Of a stretch of 64,000 nt of DNA, positions 33,401-44,306 are shown in pieces. The stretch's first letter is position 1; each line of letters starts with the position of its first letter. The position numbers were made by a program, and so were the translations under genes. The notes beneath the pieces are model-generated. The model did no database searches. It had not been told where the DNA came from and saw only the letters and a list, made by a program, of their open reading frames with translations. Origin of the DNA: Nemertoderma westbladi (taxonomy: Eukaryota; Xenacoelomorpha; Nemertodermatida; Nemertodermatidae); the NCBI GenBank assembly GCA_032718475.1, contig JAUCBJ010000122.1, forward strand, positions 1 through 64,000. Direction: 5' to 3'.

Positions 33401-33575
33401 ATACAAGTAATGAAGCTCTATATATAACAGCAGGATTCTGTTGTATATCACTCCAATATAAATAACTGTTTGAGCAATCATACGCAACTGCTACGATATA
33501 CTGGTCCGGTAAGGAGTAGAGTTGGCGAGGTTCAACTGAAGTGTCACGCAATGGTAACGTATAGATGGCTACTTC
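33401..33575 (-). CDS. NID: Nidogen exon: first propeller blade
   Basis: 175-nt exon, acceptor TTTCAG at 33,576, donor GTAAGT at 33,400. Phase 0 in, phase 1 out. It encodes EVAIYTLPLRDTSVEPRQL, PDQYIVAVAYDCSNSYLYWS and DIQQNPAVIYRASLLV. Following ...YIVYAQ of the previous exon, this gives the YAQ..I..LPL and VA.DYDC...YW.D pattern at the start of nidogen propellers. Confidence 0.88.
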
Positions 33576-34265
33576 CTGAAAATATTTAACATAAAATATT
33601 GATTGCATATATTAGGGGTCTTAATCTGTCAAAGTGACACAAACCCGGTCACACAAACACCATCTAAGGTCAATCAAAATAAATCCATGGGCTGTGGGTA
33701 ATTTTATTTCCACAGTTGTAGCGCAAGTAATTGATTGATGTTTTGTCAAGAAAAATAATATGGTGTGTTGATAGATGATGGATGATATTGGGAATAGTAT
33801 AGCTAAATGGTATTATGATGATCACATAAATATATATGAAATATGATCATATAAAATACTTATTATTAGATCATTATTATATAGTTAAAGCAAATTATAA
33901 GTAATGTAAAGTAAAATGATTGGTGAACGTGTGAAACATGAACCACCAGAGGCAACTCAAAGGCTCATCTCTCATGGCCATTACCTGTAATCCAATGCGG
34001 GCGTCATATTAACTCCAAAGATCGAATACTCTCACTATACAACCGTTTTATTTACCAACCACCTCCCATCTCTACTGTATCTACGTCTCCAACACCCTTC
34101 CATCCCTGCCATATCCACGTCTCCACCACCTCCCACCCCTGCCGCATCCACGTCCGCAATACCACAACCAACTTTAGATCGTTTTGGGTAAGATTTGATG
34201 ACATAAATTTTTCTTTTTTTCCTGTTAAGTTTTTTCCGTATTACTTCTTTCTCCTCAAAACCAAT
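33576..34265 (-). other. Nidogen intron 6, transposon-free end
   Basis: No gene recognised. A CT-rich imperfect repeat (CACGTCTCCA-like phrases) lies at 34,060-34,160. Confidence 0.45.
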
Positions 34266-35949
34266 CCTACTATAGATACGACCCGCCAAGCTGCTGCAAA
34301 GCCCCAAAATTTAGTGGGCCAGTTATTTATCTTAGATACAACCCCTGAAACAATAGGTCTGGCGGGTTGAAAGTACTTGTCCCTAACTAAAATTATGTCC
34401 TCTTTCAGATGAGACAAATAAAAATGTAATAGCTCCAGTAGTTTTCGAGATATGAGGAGTTCCTAGCACCCATACCAAACTTTTCGAATTAATAAAATTA
34501 CTCAAAATACAAGCATCACCCTTCAAGACTTTGGTATAACCATTAAACCATATTATGCATTTTTGGTTAGTCGAATTAATTATTAGTTATCGAAAGCGAA
34601 ATTAGAATAAAATCTACAGTGTTTATTTTATAATAGACACTAAAAGAGCACCAAAATTACAAGTAGCTCGAAATTTTCAAATAGCCAAAAGTGGAAATTT
34701 GGCCGTATAGTTTGGCTACTGAGGTTTGATAATAATGTGCTGATTTCATTTCTCAAGGTTTATAAAATTGTGGTATTTTCAAAAATGGCCAATGTTTCAG
34801 TCGAAAATTCTAAGTACCAACCAGTGCACTTCTATTTCAGTACTGCAGTACTCTGGTACTGGTGCGGTAATGTAGTGAATTATTCAGTATATGGTATTTG
34901 CATTGCACTGCACTACTGCGTTAGGCATTACTGCTGTCATTACATTACTGCTGATAGTGCTGACTGCATTATGTTGATACTGTGTTCTGGTGCAGGCCTG
35001 TAGCCAGGGGGGGGTTCGTAGATTCGAACGAACCGCCCTTTTGAGAAAAGTGCCCTTTTATACTCACCTTTTTGAGAAATATTCTCCTTTTAATTATATT
35101 CACCTATTCTTGAAAGTACCTCTAATCTAATCTGGACATAGTGAGGCATCTGAATCTGTATGGAGGGGAGGCCGTAGCAGTTATAGCTGGAAAGTACTGT
35201 GTGTATAGATGACGCTCGCTCGCTTGGTCTACAGAGTGGCACTTAGTTCGACTAGTCAGGGCTTTTTTATAGATCAGATGACACCAGGCAGGGCCTACCA
35301 CTAACATTTGTACATTTCGACGGGTGATATATTCAGTAAACCCGGAATGCCGTAGTCTGTTCCGACTTCAGTGTACTAAATGCCTCAAATTAAAATTAGT
35401 TATTTATCTAATGTAGAGATGAAGCTACTGCTGGATTTGGGGTTGGAGGCTACGGTTATTCTTTAAGAATCATCATGCTAGTGTTATTCTCCTTCCTAAA
35501 CCAGTGGGACTCCTAACTGAAACCCCGAGGACATATCGGCCCTTCCGGAGGATCTCAAGTAAGACAATATGCGCGGCCACCTTAACAGTGTTCGTTATTA
35601 CTATCTTGGATTTAATAGACAAATGTTATTGATACATAATAGATATGCTGAGATAAATTAATATTACGACTTCAATATAATGAGGAACTGATATTATTTG
35701 GGGAATTATTATTAACTATCCTGGAAGATAGTGTCGTTTAATGATGTTAGGAACTGATACTTCATATTACTTTACGCTACTACTGTATGTGTTTATGTGT
35801 TTGATGCGGAATTAAGAGATTCATATTCAGTCGTGGATATTTATCCTGGGTTACCGGTACGTTTAACACTATCTGCTATCTGGCCCGGGCTATACGGGCT
35901 ATATTACTACAGTAATTTATTATTATTTATTATTATTTATTATTTCAAG

Positions 35950-36012
35950 TAGCAGCTTGGTCTAGTGGTGAGATTACTGTGCTTCCGATTAGGGAGCCCG
36001 GGTTCGATAGTT
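35950..36012 (+). ncRNA. tRNA-like sequence (SINE head)
   Basis: AGCAGCTTGGTCTAGTGGTG has a good A box and CCCGGGTTCGATAG a B box. The body does not fold as a tRNA. The same A-box phrase occurs in reverse at 52,200-52,270, so both belong to one SINE-like family. Confidence 0.55.
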
Positions 36013-36900
36013 CTTTAGAAATTTTTTTGAGATCTTTGGTTCAAAAATTACAATTTTGATGGTATAAGGGATTTCGAGGACGCTGATCACGATAAAACAT
36101 GTCAAACTTTCTGGCAAATTTAAATTTTATGGCAATGCATCAATCATATTTGGTGCTATTTTCTGATTTTGGCCCCCCAGGACGAAAAGTACAAGTAAAA
36201 AATTGTCAAACTAAACATTTTGTGTTTGGTTTGATAATTCTAAACGTATACGGGTTTTCGAGAGCTGATCACGATGAAAGTAGTTATAAATATTTCTGGT
36301 ATGTGCAAACCCAATTTTGGTGCCATTTTGGTGCTCCAAAACGAAAAGTACAAGTAGCAAAAATTTGAAACTGTTAAATTTTGCCTTTGGTATGGTAATT
36401 CTGAAACTATACTGGTTTTCAAGGTCGCTAATCACGATACAACTCGTTAAAAATAATTCGTGGTAATGCAACTATTATTTTTCGTGTTTGTCTGGTGGGA
36501 CGAAAAATGCAATTAGCATAAAATTTCAAAGAAAAAAATCAAATTTGGTTGGATGGATAATACGATATTTATGAGTGTCATATTCGTGATCAGCATCCCA
36601 AAAAACCCAAAATGTTATAAAATCAGGTTGATTTGGTAATGATTTTTCATTATGAAATTTGTGCTACTTGTATTTTATGTGCCGCACATTGACACGTATC
36701 CAAAAAAACTGTATTTAACAAGGTGCGATATTTTCAAATGTCATATTCGTGATCAGCAGCCCAAAAAAACCACATGGTCATAAAATCAATTTGTTTTCTT
36801 GGGGATTTTTCATTATCATATTTCCACTACTTGTTTTTTTCGCGCTCCAGGAGCACAAATAACTGGACTAATAACTAATATAACAACATGCCTATGTTGT
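36003..36900. repeat. Inverted array of about 180-bp subrepeats (family D)
   Basis: Units carrying GCTGATCACGAT and later ACGAAAAGTACAAGTAGCA recur near 36,080, 36,260 and 36,425. From about 36,560 the same motifs appear reversed (GTGATCAGCA, GCTACTTGTATTTT). A second copy of the whole array lies at 63,020-63,725. Confidence 0.7.
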
Positions 36901-37840
36901 TATATTACACAACTCTTCGATATGTTTGATGTAGAGGAATAAACCTTCCTAATGGAAATCAGCTCATTCAAAATTCTAAACCTCGGTAGCAAAACTGTAC
37001 GGCCAATTTACCACGTTTGAAAAAAGTGCTACTTGCACTTTTGGTGCTCTTTTAGTATATATTGATAAAAAAATGAAAATGTTGCTTCTAATCTTACTTT
37101 CGATTACTCATAATGAATTCAACAAACCAAAAGAGCATAGAATGGTTTCATGGTTATACCAAAATCTTTGAAAGGTGAGTATTTTGTGTAATTTTATCAA
37201 TTCCGAAAGGTTCCGAAATGGTATGGGTGCCAGGAACTCCTCATATCTCGAAGACTAATGGAGCTATTAACTTTTTATTTGTCTCATCTGAAAGAGGACA
37301 TAATTTTAGTTAGGGACAAGTACTTTCGACGCGCTAGACCTATTGTTTCAGTTTCAGTTCTACCTAAGAGAAATAACTGGCCCACTAAATTTAGTGGCTT
37401 TGCAGCAGCTTGGTGGGTCGTATCTATAGTAGGTCATGTCAAAACCCATAAAAAGAATGTTAAGGTACTAGGTAAAAGACTGTAATAATATAAAGCCAGA
37501 TTCAGAACATCCTATGTACCGATAATTGTTTCAGTATATTATGGTAAACTGACTTATCACCACCGCTAAGTGTATGGCAAAACGTCCTATATGATATTTT
37601 GCCATAGTATCCCGAGATAGGATAGTTTGCCTTGAAGAATGTTGTGGGACTACCGAAGATAGGATGTTTTGACATGCTGATATCTCGTTAATCAAATCGG
37701 ATACATCTAAACGGATAACACCAAGTGAAAGAGCACATTCGATTTAGTGGGAAAAGGTAAAAAAAGTTGATTTTTTGGAGATAGGATGTTCGACCATATG
37801 GGGGCAGTATAATTGGCCACTTAACTTATCTATTGCGTAC

Positions 37841-38130
37841 CTGCGCATATACGATGTAATCTGCATCAGAATCACTCCTAACACAAGTATAACCATTCCC
37901 AGTCCATCCTTCGTAACATTCACATCTGTAATCTCCAACAAGGTTAGTACACCGAGCATTTGTGTCACATGTCTCGATTTCAGTCTCGCATTCATTGACG
38001 TCATCACAATAAGTTGTACCATTACCATAGAATCCATTGCTGCAATAACAGCGACGGTTTTCTGTATCGCACCAAGCGTTCCGATGACAGTCACTACTAC
38101 TTTCGCAGTATCCAATGGGTTTATCAATTT
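37841..38130 (-). CDS. NID: Nidogen exon: EGF pair leading into the propeller
   Basis: 290-nt exon, acceptor TTCCAG at 38,131 and donor GTACGC at 37,840. Enters in phase 1 and leaves in phase 0. It has two EGF modules (CESSSDCHRNAWCDTENRRC onwards, then DVNECETEIETCDTNARC to GWTGNGYTC), the second with a calcium-binding DVNEC start and a C-N-x4-Y-R-C hydroxylation-type motif. It ends SDSDADYIVYAQ, the entry into the propeller. Confidence 0.88.
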
Positions 38131-38191
38131 CTGGAATAGTAATTAATCTATAATAAGCAATGCAGATTATACCTACATCATTTCCTAGAAT

Positions 38192-39100
38192 ACTCCCGTA
38201 ATTCAGTGACATGTACCCCCACAGCCCACAACCATAACCCGTAGTTCAGTGACATGTACCCCCACAGCCCACAACCCTAACCCGTAGTTCAGTGACATGT
38301 ACCACCACAGCCCACAACCCTAACCCGTAGTTCAGTGACATGTACCACCACAGCCCACAACCCTAACCCGTAGTTCAGTGACATGTACCCCCACATCCCA
38401 CAACCCTAACCCGTAGTTCAGTGACATGTACCACCACAGCCCACAACCCTAAGCCGTAGTTCAGTGACATGTACCCCCACAGCCCACAACCCTAACCCGT
38501 AGTTCAGTGACATGTACCCTCACAGCCCACAACCCTAACCCGTAGTTCAGTGACATGTACCACCACAGCCCACAACCCTAAGCCGTAGTTCAGTGACATG
38601 TACCCCCACAGCCCACAACCCTAACCCGTAGTTCAGTGACATGTACCACCACAGCCCACAACCCTAACCCGTAGTTCAGTGACATGTACCCCCACATCCC
38701 ACAACCCTAACCCGTAGTTCAGTGACATGTACCCCCACATCCCACAACCCTAACCCGTAGTTCAGTGACATGTACCCCCACAGCCCACAACCCTAACCCG
38801 TAGTTCAGTGACATGTACCCTCACAGCCCACAACCCTAACCCGTAGTTCAGTGACATGTACCCTCACAGCCTACAACCCTAACCCGTAGTTCAGTGACAT
38901 GTACCACCACAGCCCACAACCCTAAGCCGTAGTTCAGTGACATGTACCCCCACAGCCCACAACCCTAACCCGTAGTTCAGTGACATGTACCACCACAGCC
39001 CACAACCCTAACCCGTAGTTCAGTGACATGTACCCTCACAGCCCACAACCCTAACCCGTAGTTCAGTGACATGTACCCCCACAGCCCACAACCCTAATTT
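38192..39100. repeat. 44-bp satellite, about 20 copies, intronic
   Basis: Unit CCCGTAGTTCAGTGACATGT followed by ACCCCCACAGCCCACAACCC and TAAC, repeated head to tail with a few recurrent variants (CCCCCA/CCACCA/CCCTCA; CAGCCC/CATCCC). It begins about 60 bp upstream of the nidogen EGF exon at 38,130. Each unit contains ACCCTAACCC, like metazoan telomere repeats. Confidence 0.95.
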
Positions 39101-39870
39101 CTCTACAAAATCTTAATGAAATCTCCTTAGTGTGTGGTTGAGTCTGAATATTTATTTTCACTTTCAACCCATAACTATATCGATATTGTTCCAGTTATTT
39201 TCTATCTTATAGACAGTCAGTCACTTTTTTGCTACCTATGGAAGGCAGCGTTGTATCTACAATCACCTTGGTGGGATAGAAGAGATGAGCAGTATTCGCT
39301 AGTGGAATGTAGCATCTGGGAGAGAATATTTAATTTCAAAACATTATTGAACATTATAACGGAATAATATTATAAAAACTATCTTTTATAATGTATGGTA
39401 ATCATATTGCCTGGTACAAGTGCTAAAACATATGACTTTTCAAGGCAATCAACTCTACAACTATTTATGTTTTTACATATTTGGAATCCTTGCAAGAAGG
39501 CCAGCTTTAAATCGCTGCGAATGATGCTATTCTATACAAACAAATCTAACCAGCCGAATCTATGACGTCATAAACAGAGACACAAATATTCATTAATTCA
39601 AACTAAAAACCAACCCTCTAACCATCTATAGCTGCTACCCGAAGGCAGGGGGGGGGGGGGGGGGGCGCTACTCCTATCGCAAAGTATTTCTCCCAGTAAT
39701 TCAAATGGTCCTCATTTTATCGACACCAGGGGAAAAACTGCTGAGTCGAACCTGGTGGAGCTCGAACTTACAAAAGATTACAGGGCCCGGCACTCAACCA
39801 ACTAGTAACCAACCAACAATATATTCTGGTTTAATTTATAACACATACATTTTTATAGAACTTTAACATC
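39101..39870. other. Intron sequence with poly-G tract and tRNA-like segment
   Basis: No gene. A run of about 19 G lies at 39,647-39,665. See the tRNA-like entry within it. Confidence 0.5.
39755..39812 (-). ncRNA. tRNA-Thr-like SINE head
   Basis: The minus strand has TAGTTGGTTGAGTGCCGG (A box), CCCTGTAATC (a TGT anticodon-like loop) and AGTTCGAGCTCC (B box). It lacks a paired acceptor stem. Probably a tRNA-derived SINE. Confidence 0.5.
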
Positions 39871-40412
39871 ATGGTCTAAAAATAAATCAGATATTATTTG
39901 TATCGATTTTCCTCCTGGGCGGGTTTACTTTGAATTGCGTCAAGGGTCCAAACTAATCTGCCACTCTATAATCGGCCTGCTACATTGGAGCTGCAGATTG
40001 AGATGTTAGCTTGACAAAAATATTCTCCAACCACCCTGCAATCCACAATTAACAAGCCCAATGCAGAATTAGCAAGAATGCTACTGTATGCCGGCTCTAC
40101 AAGACTCACCTCTACACCTAAAACCATTTCCAGTCCATCCTTCGTTGCATTCACATCTGTAACCCCCATCATTGTTAGTACATTGAGCATTAGTATCGCA
40201 TTCATCTGTATCCGTTTCGCATTCATCAATGTCATCACAAGAGGATACACCATCTCCTTGGTACCAAAGATTACATTGGCAACGACCATCTTCACATTTG
40301 GCATTTGCAACGCAATGCCAATCGCGGGTGCATTCTTCAACAATCTCATTAACATCTATACAAATTAGGAACAATAAGCGTTTAATAGTATATGGGAGAT
40401 ACCAAAGGCATG
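39871..40412. repeat. Duplicated intron-exon block A, left part
   Basis: Matches 50,059-50,600 closely, exon and introns alike. The match resumes after the foldback at 41,055 and continues to about 41,286 (partner to about 50,925). This is a segmental duplication of an EGF exon with flanking introns. Confidence 0.9.
40110..40355 (-). CDS. NID: Nidogen EGF-pair exon (type A)
   Basis: 246-nt phase 1-1 exon, acceptor TATAG at 40,356 and donor GTGAGT at 40,109. It encodes DVNEIVEECTRDWHCVANAK, CEDGRCQCNLWYQGDGVSSC and DDIDECETDTDECDTNAQC to GWTGNGFRCRG. Near-identical to the exon at 50,292. The second module starts DIDEC, calcium-binding type. Confidence 0.87.
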
Positions 40413-41054
40413 GTGTGCAGACGATTCCGACCCGGACAATTCCGACCCGGACAATTCCGACCCACTCGGAGATCGAATGAAATTTTCATGGGTCGGAATT
40501 GTCCGGATCCAGCATAGGAAAATTCCGACCCAAATAATTTAAAAATAATAATAATATTTTTTTTTTAGTATAGATACACCCCCAATCGGGGTAAATTATT
40601 ATTACTATTATATAATAATAATAATAATAAATGGTACTTCTATTTAACATTACATTGTTTTATTATTCAACAAAAGATTGCTGTCTCCATGGATATTCTT
40701 CGTTCTACTGTAGCTATGTAATCTTATACTGTAGTTGTATAGTATTTTTCGAATTGAGTGGATTCTGTACAACAGTGTTTTGGGCACACCCCCACCAAAT
40801 ATTTATAATACTAGCTAGTTTTTGCTACTTTTTTGAAAATGTTCTAAAACATATTAGCTATCAATTAAGAAAAATATTAGTGTTCTAGAACACAGATTTT
40901 TGTCATTGATTACCGATAATTTATAATAATTATTTTTATTTATTTGGATCCGGACAATTCCAACCCGGACAATTCCAACCCATGAAAATTCAATTCGATC
41001 TTTGATTGAGTTGGAATTGTCCGGGTCGGAAATGTCCCAGGTTGGAATTGTCCT
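40413..41054. mobile_element. Foldback element B (15-bp terminal units)
   Basis: About 640 bp. Both ends consist of 15-bp units GGACAATTCCGACCC (left, 40,413-40,510; also inverted within the end) and the reverse complement (right, 40,950-41,054), forming terminal inverted repeats of about 110 bp. The middle is AT-rich and non-coding. It is absent from the duplicate intron at about 50,600, which supports a discrete insertion. Target duplication not resolved. Confidence 0.8.
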
Positions 41055-41286
41055 AGAGCTTTTCAAAAATTATTTATGAAACATTGTATGCAAAAAAATA
41101 AATAAAAATATTTTATATCCAACGCTGATCATTGATATATCTATATTATTTTTACTTTGTACATTTTTATCATTTGCACAATACTGGCAGATCTCGAAAT
41201 GCATAGGTCTTGTGCTTGGGTGGAGCCAGTTTGTTTATTTATATGAAGGAAAGCTCTACTTACTGGTGGAAATATTACCCTAGAAC

Positions 41287-41450
41287 TACATCTACTATCG
41301 GCATGCTGCATTGCAGCTGCATTACATATATATTAAGAATGCTGTGCCGGCTTGTCGACAAAATTGCGCCCCCATAAATCCCTATCACCCATGACATTTC
41401 CTAGATTATCCGCATCTTCAAGGCCTGTGTACTTTAAGAGGCGTCTCAAG
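41287..41450 (-). mobile_element. LINE-A 3' fragment, left half
   Basis: Tail and C-terminal segment of LINE-A, up to CGTCTCAAG, where a foldback element interrupts it. It resumes at 46,039. It is absent at the matching point of the duplicate intron (about 50,920). Confidence 0.85.
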
Positions 41451-42186
41451 GGCGAGCTGTCGCCACGCATACAGGACGTTACGCAAACGCGACATTATAA
41501 AAAAAATAGAAAGTGAGACATTACATAAACTGGAAGTTACGCAAATGAGACATATTGCATACAGGATGTTACGCAAACTGGACCTTAAGCAAACATGACT
41601 TTACTCAAACACCATAGAAAGTTGAACTTAACACAAACTAGACGTTTCGCAAACAAGACGTTGTAGGATTTACCCAAACAGGACGTTTTGCAAACGGGTA
41701 AATTTTCGCCTGAAATGTTAATAACATTATGTTGATAACTGATCTGTTTATGATTAATATCAGTTTATAATTGAAGCAAAACATATTCATCAATTCATCA
41801 TCAAAATTATGTTGTGTTGTGGAGGATCAGGGCATGTGGGGATGTGAATATTTCATGGCTTTGCTGGTCGCGAAAGGATTCCAAATATAATTAGGTTATG
41901 AAGTAGCTGAGATATGGACATTTCGAATATTACATGGATTATTTTGCATCTGCGCGAGGCTATTTTATTCAATTAAATAAATACACCATTGCGCAGATGT
42001 AAGACCATCAATCAAACTTTCGAACGCCCATATCTCAACTATTTTACAGCGAAATCCAGATTGTGTTACAAGTAGTAGAAGAAGAATGGACCCCCACGTA
42101 GCCCTCCCTAGCTTGGTCTATGGGAGATATCTCGGAGGACTATTGAAAATGCTCAATTTTGACGGATTTTAATGACCATCTGTCAC

Positions 42187-42372
42187 CGTCAGTATTGATT
42201 CGAATCGTTGCATCAACCAATCATCGATATTCACCTACGCGTAGCCTAACCTCGCGATGCACGCCTTACTCGACTGCTGTTACCAACCGTCAGTATTGAT
42301 TCGCGTCGTTGCATCAACCAATCATCGATATTCATCTTTGCGTAGCCTAACCTCACGATGCATGCCTAGCCC
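42187..42372. repeat. About 100-bp direct repeat inside each foldback arm
   Basis: The block CCGTCAGTATTGATTCG...TCATCGATATTCA...GTAGCCTAACCTC occurs twice (42,187 and 42,288). The mirrored pair lies at 45,290-45,475 in the other arm. Confidence 0.85.
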
Positions 42373-43732
42373 CGGTTACTCTCCCTTTCGCCTCGCTACC
42401 ATGACGGCGACGACGACGAACTAATATACTGAATGCCAAGTAATAATTATTCAAGATCGATTTATTCATCATAACTGGTCGCAGATGTTTACAAATAGCT
42501 TGTGGTAGTATCAATTATAAATTATTGTTCATTGAATTCTATACTAGCATATGTCACCAACGAGATCCAAATATTCTAATGATTTCGATAGCATAAAATG
42601 CATATTAATTAATACGAAATACATCTAACTAATAATAATAATATACTTGTTCTACATACATTATCAGTACAATATTGACAGGTTAATTACGTTTGAATAT
42701 AAGATGGAATGATAATTAATGTTTAGATGTAGGGTATTGATTGTTGTGAGTATGTGCTAGACATAGCAGTAATAGTGTTATTCGGTATGTAACATTATGA
42801 AACAATGTCTCATGTATACACTGTAGTGTTGCAACTATGTGTAGGTAAGTCAATGTGTCAGTGTTAATATAGTATATTACATTTTTTATAATATATTGGT
42901 TCTACAGAATGATGCTGGGTTTTAGCACTATTAACTTGACATTTTTTTATTGCGAAATTAGATTCACTGAAAAAATCCATGAATAAACTTTGCGAGACAT
43001 TCCTCAACTATTCTTTCACAACAAACTGTCTATCTATCTATTTTGAGTAAAAAATGTGAAAATTAAAATGTAAACCTTAAAACTGAGTAAGTACTGTTAT
43101 ATTTATTCAAAAATATGAAATTTCTTCAGTAAATGTGAGACTGTTGTAATCAGCTATTTTTTTAGTAAAAAATAATAATCTTACAGTATATATGTTTAAA
43201 ACCAAACATCACCCTATAGAAACAATATTAACTTATATACTATTTACTTAAAATTCTTCACAAACTTATTAACTGAAAACAGTATCTAGCATATAGGCAA
43301 CATTAAATTTAACATTTTTTTTTTAGTCAAATTAGAAATGAATTCCTGTTCCCTTTGAAGGCGTTTCTAAATTTATTCAGGATAAAGCCGCCCAGCGGGA
43401 GCAGAGTGTATTTCATTATTGATAATTGCCAAATTATTCATTTCTCTAGGTGGCGTAAATAGAACATCTTCCTGTGTGTTGATTATTTATTTTCCAGGAC
43501 AAATGTAGTTAACACTTGTATTTCCATTTGTAACATACTATTTGTGTATCGATTATGGAATGACCTTATAATCTTATAATATGACTTCATAACCTTATTA
43601 TTCTTTTATTAACTAAATAAACATACTAGCTTTTATAATCATAACAATATCTCACTTGATCATAATACATGAAATATATTTCACACATAGTCACACCTAC
43701 CTTAAGATAGTGCTTCAATGTCTAGCTCAGAT

Positions 43733-43850
43733 TTCTAGAACAATGTCAGTAAATCTACCTTTGACAAAAAAAAATGTAAAATTAAACGTTGGATATATGC
43801 TAGATACTGTTTTCAGTTAATAAGTTTGTGAAGAATTTTAAGTTAATATT
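43733..43850. repeat. 118-bp block duplicated in foldback A
   Basis: Repeated directly at 44,311-44,430 with very few changes. Both copies are reverse-complementary to the inner end of the left arm (43,240-43,345). The two copies flank a 0.46-kb unique segment. Confidence 0.85.
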
Positions 43851-44306
43851 TTTTAATATTAATATTAATATTTTACTAAATACAACAAAAAATCGAGAAT
43901 GGAAGCCATGTATAAACCAGAGACCTTTTCCAGGTCAAGGACCCTTCCCCGACTGTGGTCCATTTATATGCATGTATGGCATGGCCATAGCTAATCAGAA
44001 GCACAGAATGAGTAGACACGATTATCCACATCAACACTTCCCAAACCCTCATCTAAGAGACCAATCTGAACATACCTCGTACCCCAGTAATGACCAATGT
44101 GACATAACCTATGACAACAGGTATTACAACCGATCCAACAGAAGTCATATGGCTAGGAATCGTTTTTAAGCTGGCTCCGAGTATCACAACTGGAGACCTA
44201 AATTTCAAAGATGCCGGAAATACGTGTAATATTTTGCAGAGAAGTGAAATCAGTCGCCATAGGCAGCATGTGAAGGATGATCTGCAACATGACAGCAAAT
44301 TCTATT
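43851..44306 (+). other. Unique, less AT-rich segment in the foldback core
   Basis: This 0.46-kb segment has no counterpart in the left arm and lies between two direct copies of an arm end. An open plus-strand frame (to 44,169) is rich in Pro, His, Asn and Arg (PFPGQGPFPDCGPFICMYGM; HDYPHQHFPNPHLRDQSEH) without a domain I know. It might be captured host sequence; no splice sites were confirmed. Confidence 0.4.

Larger units (their letters stand above)
34266..37433. mobile_element. 3.2-kb long-inverted-repeat element
   Basis: Arms of about 500 bp (34,266-34,770 and 36,935-37,433) are reverse complements with moderate divergence. Both outer ends read CCTACTATAGATACGACCC. The interior has no transposase and contains a further repeat family (35,870-36,900). 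TCAAAACCAAT lies just outside the left end and TCAAAACCCAT 4 bp outside the right, a possible 11-bp target duplication. Consistent with a MULE/foldback-type non-autonomous element in a nidogen intron. Confidence 0.75.

Noticed and set aside
36099-36471. Small proteins in family D repeats
   Set aside because: Frames arise from the subrepeat and are not conserved in the copy at 63 kb.
37744-38127. Met/Val-rich minus-strand frame over an EGF exon
   Set aside because: Alternate-frame shadow of the EGF coding exon; similar shadows occur over the other EGF exons.
38192-39100. Telomere or interstitial telomeric block
   Set aside because: Only one ACCCTAACCC per 44-bp unit, in an intron; it is a minisatellite, not a pure telomeric repeat.
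43828-44169. Independent host gene in the foldback core
   Set aside because: No domain, no splice evidence; kept only as a possible captured segment.
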